From: Acuticoccus mangrovi
GTDB lineage: Bacteria > Pseudomonadota > Alphaproteobacteria > Rhizobiales > Amorphaceae
Assembly: GCF_016411865.1 (NCBI RefSeq)
Contig: NZ_JAEKJA010000024.1
Span: forward strand, 62,001 to 126,000
Direction of reading: 5' to 3'
DNA length: 64,000 nt
The position numbers and the translations under genes were made by a program. The notes under the pieces were generated by a model. The model had not been told where the DNA came from. It was given only the letters and a program-made list of their open reading frames with translations, and did no database searches. Below, piece by piece: positions 20,777-30,036 of this stretch; within the stretch, counting starts at the first letter, position 1; every line of letters begins with the position of its first letter.

Positions 20777-21364
20777 ATGTTCGACCCTAGAGAGAAGATT
20801 GCGTTGTTCATTGATGGCGCCAACTTGTATAGCGCCGCGCGATCTCTCGGTTTTGATATCGACTACAAGCGACTCCTCGCCGTATTTGGGCGTAAGGGAT
20901 ACCTCCTGCGCGCCTACTACTACACCGCCCTCGCCGAAGACCAGGAGTTCTCGACGCTTCGCCCGCTGATCGATTGGCTCGATTACAACGGCTATACCGT
21001 CGTGACCAAGCCGCTGAAGGAATTCTACGACCAGAGCGGGCGCCGCAAGGTCAAGGGCAACATGGACATCGAGCTCGTCATCGATGCCATGGAGATCGCC
21101 GAGCAGGTGGACCACGTCGTGCTGTTCTCCGGTGACGGCGACTTCCGCCGCCTCGCCGAAGCCGTGCAGCGCAAGGGCAAGAAGGTGAGCGTCGTCTCCA
21201 CGCTGCAGACGCAGCCGCCGATGATCGCCGACGATCTTCGCCGTCAGGCCGACCATTTCATCGAGCTTGCCGATCTGCAGTCCGACATCGGACGCGATCC
21301 GTCGGAGCGGCCCACGCGCGAGCGCCCGACCAGCGAGACGCGCCACGCTCCCGCCAATATCTAA
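20777..21364 (+). CDS. NYN/LabA-like (DUF88) domain protein
   Basis: A 195-residue protein of the PIN-like NYN nuclease fold. The three acidic motifs are present: LFIDGANLY near residue 12, KGNMDIELVIDAM near 95 and LFSGDGDFRRL near 117, the layout of LabA-like proteins predicted to be metal-dependent ribonucleases. The tail (from about 170) is hydrophilic and variable. It starts a short plus-strand pair with the uracil-DNA glycosylase gene and is divergent from rpoZ. Its substrate is unknown. Confidence 0.87.
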   Translation: MFDPREKIALFIDGANLYSAARSLGFDIDYKRLLAVFGRKGYLLRAYYYTALAEDQEFSTLRPLIDWLDYNGYTVVTKPLKEFYDQSGRRKVKGNMDIELVIDAMEIAEQVDHVVLFSGDGDFRRLAEAVQRKGKKVSVVSTLQTQPPMIADDLRRQADHFIELADLQSDIGRDPSERPTRERPTSETRHAPANI

Positions 21365-21383
21365 GGGCGTCCTGCCTCCCAAC

Positions 21384-22025
21384 GTGCGCGATCCACAGCT
21401 CGACTGCCCGCAATGCCCGCGCCTCGTCGCCTTTCGGCATCAGGCGCGGGACGCCCACCCCGATTGGTACAACGCCCCGGTGCCCACCTTCGGTGAGATC
21501 GGCGATGCGCGCCTCCTGGTGGTCGGCCTCGCACCCGGCCTCGGCGGCGCCAACCGCACCGGCCGCCCGTTCACCGGCGACTATGCCGGCACGCTGCTCT
21601 ACGAAACCCTCGCCGATCACGGCTTCGCCAATCACGCCTTCGACGCCCGCATCGACGACGGCCTCGTGCTGCATGGAGCCGCCGTCACCAACGCGGTGCG
21701 CTGCGTGCCGCCGCAAAACAAGCCGACCGGTGTCGAGATCCGAACGTGCAGCGCCTTCCTCGCCGAGACGATGGCGGCGATGCAGAGCCTCGAGGTGGTG
21801 CTGGCGCTCGGACGGATCGCCCACGACGCCGTGCTGCGCACGCTCGGTGCGCGCCTCTCCGCCTACCCCTTCGGCCACGGGCGGGTGCACCAGATCCCGG
21901 GCGCCCCGATCGTCACCGACAGCTACCATCCCTCGCGCTACAACGTGAACACCGGCGTGCTCGACAAGCCGATGTTCGACGCGGTGGTCGGCGCGATCCG
22001 CTCCCGCCTCGACGCCGCCGGCTGA
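21384..22025 (+). CDS. Uracil-DNA glycosylase, type 5 (UdgB-like)
   Basis: A 213-residue iron-sulfur uracil-DNA glycosylase for base excision repair. Four cysteines suited to a 4Fe-4S cluster are visible: DCPQCPRLV near the N-terminus, then NAVRCVPP and IRTCSAF. The active-site motif GLAPGLGGANRTGRPFTGD and the HPSRYNVNTG motif place it in family 5, which removes uracil, hypoxanthine and other deaminated bases. Start chosen at GTG 21384, just before the first cysteine pair, because the earlier ATG lies inside the upstream NYN gene. Confidence 0.85.
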   Translation: MRDPQLDCPQCPRLVAFRHQARDAHPDWYNAPVPTFGEIGDARLLVVGLAPGLGGANRTGRPFTGDYAGTLLYETLADHGFANHAFDARIDDGLVLHGAAVTNAVRCVPPQNKPTGVEIRTCSAFLAETMAAMQSLEVVLALGRIAHDAVLRTLGARLSAYPFGHGRVHQIPGAPIVTDSYHPSRYNVNTGVLDKPMFDAVVGAIRSRLDAAG

Positions 22026-22030
22026 CGGCA

Positions 22031-22048
22031 CGCCCCCTGTCGGGGGCG
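22031..22048. terminator. Hairpin between convergent genes
   Basis: CGCCCCC (22031-22037) and GGGGGCG (22042-22048) form a perfect 7-bp stem with loop TGTC, exactly between the ends of the convergent uracil-DNA glycosylase and polysaccharide-export genes. No T-run follows, so it is at best a weak bidirectional terminator. Confidence 0.45.
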
Positions 22049-22057
22049 CCGGGCCGG

Positions 22058-23194
22058 CTACTTGCTGAAGCGGGTGGTGAGCGTCGCCACGGTGGTGGCG
22101 GTGTTGATGAGCGGCGACAGGATCTGCAGGAACTTGCCGAGCTCCGCCGACGGGTGGTTGGCGACGTAGAGCATGTCCTCGTCGCGCAGGTCGAACATCT
22201 GCGCCAGGAAGTAGCCGTTGGGGTCGCGCAGGTTCAGCGTGTAGATCACCGGCACCATGGTGCCGTCGGGCGCGGTGATCGCCCGCTCGGACACCTGCTT
22301 GGCGATGCTGTCCGGCTCGAAGCGGAAGAGGAACACACCGCGCGCGTCGGCGAGGCTGTCGTTGAGGCCGCCGGCGCGGGCGATGCCCTCGGCGAGCGTC
22401 ACGCGGCGGGAGTCGAACTTGTACTCCGAGCGGTTCAAGGTGGCGCCGAAGACGGTGAAGGAGCGCGACGCGTTGGTGACGAGCACGGTGTCGCCCGGAC
22501 GCACCGGCACGTTCTCTTCCGGGTGGTCGAAGAGGTCTTCGAGCGGCGCCGTCGCCACCTGGTTGCCGCGGCGCAGGATCACCCGCGTCTCGAACGTCTT
22601 GTCCCTGGTTCCGCCGGCGGCGGCGATGAGGTCGAGCACGCGCACGCCGGAAATCGCCACCGGCACCTGGCCGGGCTTGCCGACGTCGCCGAGCACGGTC
22701 ACGGAGTTGGCGAGGCTCTCCAGCACCATCACCTGGACCTGCGGCTGGATCGCCTTGTCCTCCAGCGAGCGCTGGATGGTGGCCCGCAGGTCGCTCACCG
22801 AGCGGTTCGCCGCGGTCACGGCCCCCACGTAGGGCACGAAGATCTGGCCCTGATCGTCGACGACCGTCTCGATCTGCGTGGCCTTGGAGTTGGACGAGGA
22901 GAACAGGCCCTCGGCGCCGGCTTCGAAAATGCTGACCTGAAGGCGATCACCGACGGCGAGACGAATGTCCGGACGCGCCTTGGTGACTTTGAAGAAGGTG
23001 GAGAAGCTCGGCGCCCGATAGTTGCTGGTGACGTTGGTGACCTTGGCGTCGATGGCGACGACCGCGTAGGGCGCCTTGGCCGCATTGGGGTTCTCATCGC
23101 CGACGATCGCCCGTGCCGGAGGACCACTCGCCGGCAAGCCGCCACACCCGGCGACGGATGCGGCAAGAACGACCGCCAGCAATTTCCACCCCAT
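22058..23194 (-). CDS. Polysaccharide export outer-membrane lipoprotein (Wza/KpsD family)
   Basis: A 378-residue protein. The signal peptide ends in a lipobox (LAASVAGCGG, Cys at about 17), so it should be lipid-anchored in the outer membrane. A Poly_export domain (VGDRLQVSIFEAG, QIFVPYVGAVTA) is followed by two SLBB-type repeats (VTVLGDVGKPGQVPVAISG and SFTVFGATLNRSEYKF). It is the last gene of a three-gene minus-strand set with a GNVR/Wzz-like protein and an ABC ATPase, so it probably forms the outer-membrane pore for a capsule or K-antigen-like polysaccharide. Confidence 0.88.
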   Translation of the reverse strand: MGWKLLAVVLAASVAGCGGLPASGPPARAIVGDENPNAAKAPYAVVAIDAKVTNVTSNYRAPSFSTFFKVTKARPDIRLAVGDRLQVSIFEAGAEGLFSSSNSKATQIETVVDDQGQIFVPYVGAVTAANRSVSDLRATIQRSLEDKAIQPQVQVMVLESLANSVTVLGDVGKPGQVPVAISGVRVLDLIAAAGGTRDKTFETRVILRRGNQVATAPLEDLFDHPEENVPVRPGDTVLVTNASRSFTVFGATLNRSEYKFDSRRVTLAEGIARAGGLNDSLADARGVFLFRFEPDSIAKQVSERAITAPDGTMVPVIYTLNLRDPNGYFLAQMFDLRDEDMLYVANHPSAELGKFLQILSPLINTATTVATLTTRFSK

Positions 23195-23385
23195 GTGCGG
23201 GCCCTCGTCTCACTCGATACGCATTCGGCTTAACATCGAGCCTTCCGCGCGTGCACCCTGGTTTGTCCGCCAAAGGTGAAAGAGACGTCACCCGTTGCAG
23301 AGGAGCCACAGAATAATTGCCCCTCTCGACCTCAGAATCGTGCCCAATGTAACAATCTCAGGCTCGCCTGATAGTCCAATCGCAC

Positions 23386-23410
23386 CGGCGGGCCTGAAAA
23401 AGACCCGCCG
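23386..23410 (-). terminator. Hairpin downstream of the GNVR/KpsE-like gene
   Basis: CGGCGGG (23386-23392) and CCCGCCG (23404-23410) form a 7-bp stem with an A-rich 11-base loop, 27 bases after the stop at 23437. There is no following T-run on the minus strand, so it may only attenuate read-through into the outer-membrane export gene. Confidence 0.3.
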
Positions 23411-23436
23411 ACGCCCGCTCGCCAATGGTTAAGATC

Positions 23437-24873
23437 TCAGACGACCCGGTCGCGCACCGCAGAGCCCACCAGCGCCATGATCCCCCAAATGCCGAAGAGC
23501 GAGCCGAAGAGGATCAACGTCCACCGAATCGCCTCCGGATAGAGCGAGGATTGCGGCTCCTCGCCCCGCACGAACACCGCCAGATAGCGCTGCTGCTTGA
23601 GGGCCTCCACACGCGCCGCCTCCAGCGCGGCGAGCGTCGAGATGTAGGCCTTCTCGGCGAACTCACGCTCGGCGAGCAGCTCCTCGTAGCGCGACAGGCG
23701 CTCGGTGAGGGCGGGCTGCTGCTCCGTCCCCTCCCGCGCCACGGCCACCGAGAGGCGCTCGGTGGCGATCTGCCGGCGCAGCGCGTCGATCTGATTCTGC
23801 ACGTAGACCACGCGGGGCGCGTTCTCGCTCATCGTGGAGCGCAGCGCCGCGAGCTCCGACTCCTTGCGCGAGACCTCCGCCTCGAGCTCGCCGATCAGCT
23901 CCTGCTGCGAGGTCGCCGTGGCGGAGGGGTCGATTTCGCGCTCGTCGCCGCGGTAGGCGGCGACCGCCTTTCGGGCGTTGGCGAAACGCTCCTCGGCGAT
24001 CTCCACCTCCCGGCGCGCCGACTTCAGGCTGTCCTCGCGCGCCCGCAGCGACAGCTCGTTGACGAGGGCTTCCGACTTCTCGAGCACCTTCCGCGTGATC
24101 GCCTCGGCGTCCGACGGGCGGAAGGCGCGCACGATCAGCGTCATGATGCCGGTGTCGGTGTCGAACTCGACGCTCGCCATCATGTTCCAGTAGTCGACCA
24201 GGGATTCGATCGGCAGGTTCGGGTCGAGCCGATAGTAGGGGTCGGCCGAGGGGCGGCTGTAGACCTCCAGGAAGTTCGCCTCGGAAATCAGCGTCTGCAC
24301 CATCTCGCGTGACAGAATGTAGTTCTGCACGATGAAGCTGTCGGAGGCCTCGTTGGTGGCCGCGGAGCCGAGGCCGAGCATGCTGCTGACGTCAATCGAG
24401 GTGGACGACGTGGTGCTGCCGCGTACCGCGAACGAGCTCTCGGTCGCGTACTGATCGCTGGCGACGAAGACGTAGAACAGGATGGCGACGATGGTGGGCG
24501 CCACGACGCACACCACGAAGCTCGCCTTCAGCAGCCGGCTGAAGCGCGACACCGTCTTCTCCACCTGCGCACGCGGCGGCAGCATGAAGCTCTCCGGCCG
24601 CACCGTCGTGACCGGCTGGCCCCGCCCCTGCTGACCGCCGCCGGGCTGGCTGCGCTGCACCGGACGGGGGTTGGTGGCGACCTTCGGCTCGGGCACCGGC
24701 GGAGCGGGCTCCGGCCTTTCGACCGGCGCCGCCTCCTTGCCCTTCGCCTCGGCAAGCTCGCGTGCCTCGGCACGCTGTGCGATGGCGCGCTGGCGCCGTT
24801 CCATCCGTGATCGGCGGGCCGCCGCCCGGCGGTCTTCCGAATCCGGTACGGGAACGAGACTGTTGTCGGTCAT
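23437..24873 (-). CDS. Capsule polysaccharide export inner-membrane protein (KpsE/GNVR family)
   Basis: A 478-residue polysaccharide copolymerase-type protein. About 110 basic, Pro-rich cytoplasmic residues precede a first transmembrane segment (LLKASFVVCVVAPTIVAILF, near 120). A long periplasmic part with coiled-coil (EVSRKESELAALRSTM and RLSRYEELLAEREFAEKAY) follows, and a second membrane segment (IRWTLILFGSLFGIWGIMAL) closes the protein. This is the KpsE/RkpR layout that spans the periplasm between the ABC exporter and the outer-membrane channel. The start lies six bases after the stop of the ATPase gene. Confidence 0.85.
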   Translation of the reverse strand: MTDNSLVPVPDSEDRRAAARRSRMERRQRAIAQRAEARELAEAKGKEAAPVERPEPAPPVPEPKVATNPRPVQRSQPGGGQQGRGQPVTTVRPESFMLPPRAQVEKTVSRFSRLLKASFVVCVVAPTIVAILFYVFVASDQYATESSFAVRGSTTSSTSIDVSSMLGLGSAATNEASDSFIVQNYILSREMVQTLISEANFLEVYSRPSADPYYRLDPNLPIESLVDYWNMMASVEFDTDTGIMTLIVRAFRPSDAEAITRKVLEKSEALVNELSLRAREDSLKSARREVEIAEERFANARKAVAAYRGDEREIDPSATATSQQELIGELEAEVSRKESELAALRSTMSENAPRVVYVQNQIDALRRQIATERLSVAVAREGTEQQPALTERLSRYEELLAEREFAEKAYISTLAALEAARVEALKQQRYLAVFVRGEEPQSSLYPEAIRWTLILFGSLFGIWGIMALVGSAVRDRVV

Positions 24874-24879
24874 TGCGCG

Positions 24880-25755
24880 TTAAAAGCCTTGTTCCATCGC
24901 ATAGTCGTCGCCATCGTCCTCCTCCTTGGGTTTGCTCGCTCGGTGGATACCGGGCGAGACCGGAGTGGGCAGTGCGTCATAGATGGCGGCGGCCTCATCG
25001 ACATCATCAAATAGGTATAATCTGCCATTGTACAAAATGTATGCCAAATCAGCATTCGTCGGCCGCAGGCGCGACGCCGTCACCGAGGCAATATAATCCC
25101 GGTCATAGATTAACTCTTCGAACGCTTCGCCTTCATCGCCGCTGAGATCGAATTGGCTGGCTCGTGGTGGAAGATCCATCAAGAGCAGATCGAAGTTCGC
25201 GGCGAAAATAACAATCATCCCGAAGCGGCGTCTCAGGCCGTTCGGCATCGAGCGCACGGGTTCATTGAGCTGACGCTCGCCAAGACCACAGAACCCCCGA
25301 AGGGCATTGAGGATTTCCCGCGGCTCCACGCCGAGCACGCGGGCCGTGAAAATGGCGTTGTCGCGAATCGACAGGCGCGGATCGAGGAATGTCGTCAGGT
25401 GGACCGGCCACGACAGGCGCGAATTGACGTGCACGCGCCCCCGCGACGGCGGCCGCTCGCGCAACATCAGCTCCAGGAGCACCGACTTGCCCGAGCCTTG
25501 ATGGCCGAACAGGACGATCTTCCGCCCCTTCGGGAACGCTGCGGACAGATTGTGAAACAGCTCGATGCGCGTCGACTTGAGCTTGATGATGTAGCTCATC
25601 CGATCGAAGGCGACGTGGCAATCGCGCAGCGGAACGACGGTCTGCCGCTCGCGCAGCTCCTCGTCGGTGATGATGTAGGGCTGCTCCGCGCCGGTGCCTG
25701 CACCACCGCGCGCCCGCGCCACCTCCTCGAACGAGACGACGTTGGTCTCACTCAT
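24880..25755 (-). CDS. KpsT-like ABC ATPase, degenerate catalytic motifs
   Basis: A 291-residue KpsT/CtrD-type ATPase subunit of a polysaccharide exporter. Walker A is present (FGHQGSGKSVLLEL, about residue 85). In the Walker B stretch FDLLLMDLPPRAS the catalytic Glu that normally follows Asp is Leu; the signature region reads RSMPNGLRRRFGM; and the switch position (ASVTASRLR) has Ala instead of His. The C-terminal NGRLYLFDDVDEAAAIYDAL matches the end of KpsT proteins. Start chosen at ATG 25755 because GGAGG lies five bases upstream; ATGs at 25758 and 25767 are in frame. No permease gene is adjacent. It may bind ATP without efficient hydrolysis. Confidence 0.8.
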   Translation of the reverse strand: MSETNVVSFEEVARARGGAGTGAEQPYIITDEELRERQTVVPLRDCHVAFDRMSYIIKLKSTRIELFHNLSAAFPKGRKIVLFGHQGSGKSVLLELMLRERPPSRGRVHVNSRLSWPVHLTTFLDPRLSIRDNAIFTARVLGVEPREILNALRGFCGLGERQLNEPVRSMPNGLRRRFGMIVIFAANFDLLLMDLPPRASQFDLSGDEGEAFEELIYDRDYIASVTASRLRPTNADLAYILYNGRLYLFDDVDEAAAIYDALPTPVSPGIHRASKPKEEDDGDDYAMEQGF

Positions 25756-25838
25756 CATCGCCTCCATCCGGCGGGTGCGGCACCACGGCCGTACCCGGTC
25801 GAATTAGCATAAAATGCCGTCGTTTCGATGATAACGTG

Positions 25839-26540
25839 TCAACCGCCCAAATATGCCCGCTGGATCGCGGGGTCTGTGAGCAGATCCTCCGAGCGGCCTT
25901 CGGCCACCACGCGGCCGGTTTCGAGCACGTAGCCCCGGCTCGCGAGCTTCAGCGCCGCGGAGATGTTCTGCTCGACGAGGAGCACCGTCAAACCGGCGCT
26001 CCGGTGACGCCCCGCCAGCGCCTCGAAGATCTCGCGCGTGACGATGGGCGCCAACCCCATAGACGGCTCGTCCAGCAAGAGCAAGCGGGGGCGCGACATC
26101 AGCGCCCGCGCGATCGCCAGCATTTGCTGTTGTCCACCGGAAAGCGACCCCGCCGCCTGCCGTCGCCGCTGCGCCAGAATCGGGAACAGCGCCTCCATCT
26201 CCTCGCGGTCCGCCGACACGTCGCCATGGGCGCGGTAGGCGCCGAGCGCCAGGTTATCCGCCACCGACAGCGGCCCGAACACCTGCCGCCCCTCCGGCAC
26301 CAGAGCGAGACCGCGGGTCACGCGCTCGTGAGCCGGACGGCGCGTCACGTCCTCGCCGCCCACCGTGATGGTGCCGGCGGCAACGGGATGAATACCCGCT
26401 ATCGCCTTCATGAGGGTGGTCTTACCCGCCCCGTTGGCGCCCACGATGGCGACGATCTCGCCGGGCTCCACGTACAGCGACAGATCGTGCAGCACCTCGA
26501 TACGGCCGTAGGCGGCCGTCAGCCCTTCCACCTTCAGCAT
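25839..26540 (-). CDS. livF: Branched-chain-type ABC transporter ATPase LivF
   Basis: A 233-residue ATPase of a Liv-type importer. Walker A is GANGAGKTTLM, signature SLSGGQQQML, Walker B LLLLDEPSMGL, switch LLVEQNI. The ATG at 26540 overlaps the livG stop by one base. Last gene of the minus-strand run that begins with paaN and the binding-protein gene, so the transported substrate may be an aromatic acid rather than an amino acid. Confidence 0.9.
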   Translation of the reverse strand: MLKVEGLTAAYGRIEVLHDLSLYVEPGEIVAIVGANGAGKTTLMKAIAGIHPVAAGTITVGGEDVTRRPAHERVTRGLALVPEGRQVFGPLSVADNLALGAYRAHGDVSADREEMEALFPILAQRRRQAAGSLSGGQQQMLAIARALMSRPRLLLLDEPSMGLAPIVTREIFEALAGRHRSAGLTVLLVEQNISAALKLASRGYVLETGRVVAEGRSEDLLTDPAIQRAYLGG

Positions 26541-27297
26541 CAGACCTCGACCCCCAGATAGGCCGCGCGCACGGCCGGGTCGGCGCGGACCGCCTCGGGC
26601 GCCCCGTCGGCGATGACGCGGCCCTGGTCGAGCACCACGACGCGGTCGGAAAGGCTCATCACCATCGCCATATCGTGCTCCACGAGGACGATCGCGAGCC
26701 CCTCCCCCGCAAGCCGGCGGATGAGGGCGGAGAGCGCCTCGGTCTCCGTCGCGTTGCAGCCGGCGGCGGGCTCGTCGAGAAGCAGGACGCGGGGCTTCGC
26801 CACGAGCGCCCGGGCGATCTCGAGGCGCTTCAGCATGCCGTAGGCAAGGCTCGAGGCCGGCCGGTCGGCGACGTCGGCGAGGCCGACGTGCTGGAGCTCC
26901 TTGCGTGCCGCCTGGCGCGCCGCCTTCTCCTCCGCGAACACGCCCGGCAGCGGCAAGAGATGACGCCACACATTGTGCCGCTCGCCGAGGTGGTTGCCCA
27001 CCATCACGTTCTCGAGGGCCGTCATCTGAAAGAAGATCTGCAGGTTCTGGAACGTGCGCGACAGGCCGCGGGCGGCGAGGCGGTGGGGCGGCTCGCCGGT
27101 CACGTCCTCGCCGAAGAGGCGCACCCTCCCCCGCCCCGGCCGGTAGACGCCGGAGAGCATGTTGAAAAGCGTCGTCTTGCCGGCGCCGTTGGGGCCGATG
27201 ATCGCCGTCACCCCGTGCTCTGCCGTGGTGAAGCTGACGTTGTCGACGGCCCGTACGCCGCCGAAGTCGATGCCGACGCCCTCGGCCGCGAGCGCGC

Positions 27298-27301
<4 letters not shown>
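26540..27301 (-). CDS. livG: Branched-chain-type ABC transporter ATPase LivG
   Basis: A 253-residue ATPase partner of LivF. Walker A is GPNGAGKTTLFNML, Walker B LLLDEPAAG, switch LVEHDMAMVM. The signature position reads SSLAYGMLKRLEIARAL, the LivG form in which LSYG replaces LSGG. The usual LivG insertion FFQMTALENVMVG is present. Its ATG overlaps the livM stop by four bases (ATGA). Confidence 0.9.
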
Positions 27302-28233
<932 letters not shown>

Positions 28234-28236
28234 GGG

Positions 28237-29112
28237 TCAGACGCGCTCCACGCTGCGCCGGCCGAAGAGCCCCGCCGGCATGAAGAAGAGGACGGCGAGG
28301 ATCACCAGGAAGGCGAACGCGTCCTTGTAGTCGGAGGAGATGAGCCCGGCGCCGAACGCCTCGATGAGGCCGACCGCGAGCCCGCCCACTACGGCGCCGA
28401 AGGGGTTGCCCATGCCGCCGAGCATCGCCGCCGCGAAACCCTTGAGGGCGAGCAGCGTGCCGACGTCGTAGCTCGTGAGGGTGATCGGGGTGACGAGGAT
28501 GCCGGCGAGCGCGCCGATCGCCGCCGACACGCCGAAGGAGAGGCCCACCACGAGCGCCGTGTTGATGCCGACGAGGCGGGCGGCGACGCGGTTCGCCGCC
28601 GTCGCGAGCACCGCCTTGCCGAGGAGGGTGCGCTCCAGAAAGAGCCACAGGAGCACCACCACCGCGAAGGAGCCGCCGAGCACCCAGAATGTCTGCGGCA
28701 GCACCGCCGCGCCGGCAAGGCGCACCGGCGCGTCGCCGGAGATCGGCGGCAGCGAGTGGAACTGCTTGTCGAACACCGTCTGCGACAGGCCGCGCAAGAA
28801 GATCGAGGCGCCGATGGTGATGATGATCAGCGTGACGGGTGAGGCGCCGCGCGCCGGCTCGATGGCGAGCGCCCACAGGAGCAGGCCGACGAGCACGGCG
28901 ACCGCCACCGCCACGATCGAGGCGATCGGCAGCGGCACGCCGAGCGCCGACAGGAACACCGTCGACATGCCGCCGATCATCACGAACTCGCCCTGGGCGA
29001 AGTTGATGACGCCCGAGGCGTTGTAGATCAGCGTGAAGCCCAGCGCGACGAGGGCGTAGACCGCCCCCACCGTCAGTCCGGAGAAGGCGAATTGCAGGAG
29101 TTCCGACGTCAT
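28237..29112 (-). CDS. livH: Branched-chain-type ABC permease LivH
   Basis: A 291-residue permease. The first helices carry the family pattern GLTVGAVYALVALGFTLIYN followed by GVINFAQGEFVMIG; the remaining hydrophobic segments end with AFAFLVILAVLFFMPAGLFG. It partners LivM. Its ATG at 29112 overlaps the stop of the PanE-like gene by one base (TGATG). Confidence 0.92.
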   Translation of the reverse strand: MTSELLQFAFSGLTVGAVYALVALGFTLIYNASGVINFAQGEFVMIGGMSTVFLSALGVPLPIASIVAVAVAVLVGLLLWALAIEPARGASPVTLIIITIGASIFLRGLSQTVFDKQFHSLPPISGDAPVRLAGAAVLPQTFWVLGGSFAVVVLLWLFLERTLLGKAVLATAANRVAARLVGINTALVVGLSFGVSAAIGALAGILVTPITLTSYDVGTLLALKGFAAAMLGGMGNPFGAVVGGLAVGLIEAFGAGLISSDYKDAFAFLVILAVLFFMPAGLFGRRSVERV

Positions 29113-30032
29113 CAGGCGGGGATTCCCTCGCGTGAGGGGCGCAGCGCCGACCAGGCGACGCGGTGCACGGGGGTGGGAATGCCCGCTGCCTCGCCAAGCG
29201 CCACGATGCGGCCCGACAGGCCCTCGATCTCCAGCCGCTTGCCGCGGGTGAGGTCGTCGAGCATCGAGGAGCGCATCATCGGGTTGGCAGCGGAGATGAA
29301 GCTCATGTGTTCGTCGAGGAAGTCGGGCGCGATGCCGCTCTCGTGGTGCCGCGCGACGGCGAGCGATTCCTCGATCGCCGCCACATAGAGCGCCCGACCC
29401 GCCGGATCGTCGAGGATCGGGCCGATGGGAAGGCGCGCCAGCGAGGTGACGGCGGAGAAGGCCGACAGGAAGATGAACTTGTCCCAGAGCCTCTTGCGGA
29501 TGTCGTCGGCGAGGAGGTGGTCGAGCCCGGCCGCCGCCATCGCCGAGGCGAAGTCGCGCAGCGCCGGCCGGTCCGATCCGTCGAACGCGCCGAACACCAG
29601 GCGGGCGAACGCGGTGGAGTGGCGCACGACGCCCGGCTCCTTGACGTCGGCGCCGATATAGGCGGCGCCCCCCGCCGCCCGGTCCGCGCCGTAGGCCTCG
29701 GTGATCGCGGCTTCGGCGTCGATGCCGTTCTGCAGCGACAGCACCGTCGTCGCAGGTCCCACGAGGGGGCGGATCGCCGCGAGGGCGGCCGCCGTGTCGT
29801 AGAGCTTCACGAGGACGAGCACGATGTCGGCCGTGCCCGCCGCGGCCGGGTCCTCGGTGGCCGCGACCGGCACGGTCGCGTCACCGAGAGGGCTCTCGAT
29901 CCGGAGCCCGTCCCGTTGGATCGCCGCGAGGTGGGCGCCGCGCGCGATCAGCGTGACGTCGGTCCCGGCGGCCGCGAGACGCCCGCCGAAATAGCCGCCG
30001 ACGGCGCCCGCCCCCATCACGACGATCCGCAT
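29112..30032 (-). CDS. Ketopantoate reductase family protein (PanE-like)
   Basis: A 306-residue NAD(P)-dependent reductase. The N-terminal Rossmann motif is GAGAVGGYFGGRLA and the middle LVKLYDTAAALAAI plus LSLQNGID fit PanE. The C-terminal helical domain carries the catalytic lysine region (DIRKRLWDKFIFLSAFSAVTSL). Authentic PanE makes pantoate for CoA, but several operons use PanE-like enzymes for other 2-oxo acids. Its position inside a Liv-type transport operon next to paaN suggests a catabolic substrate; that is inference. Confidence 0.82.
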   Translation of the reverse strand: MRIVVMGAGAVGGYFGGRLAAAGTDVTLIARGAHLAAIQRDGLRIESPLGDATVPVAATEDPAAAGTADIVLVLVKLYDTAAALAAIRPLVGPATTVLSLQNGIDAEAAITEAYGADRAAGGAAYIGADVKEPGVVRHSTAFARLVFGAFDGSDRPALRDFASAMAAAGLDHLLADDIRKRLWDKFIFLSAFSAVTSLARLPIGPILDDPAGRALYVAAIEESLAVARHHESGIAPDFLDEHMSFISAANPMMRSSMLDDLTRGKRLEIEGLSGRIVALGEAAGIPTPVHRVAWSALRPSREGIPA

Positions 30033-30036
30033 CGGT

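Noticed and set aside
29112-30032. Authentic panE for CoA synthesis
   Set aside because: Not excluded, but the embedded position in a transporter operon makes a catabolic role as likely, so the symbol was withheld.
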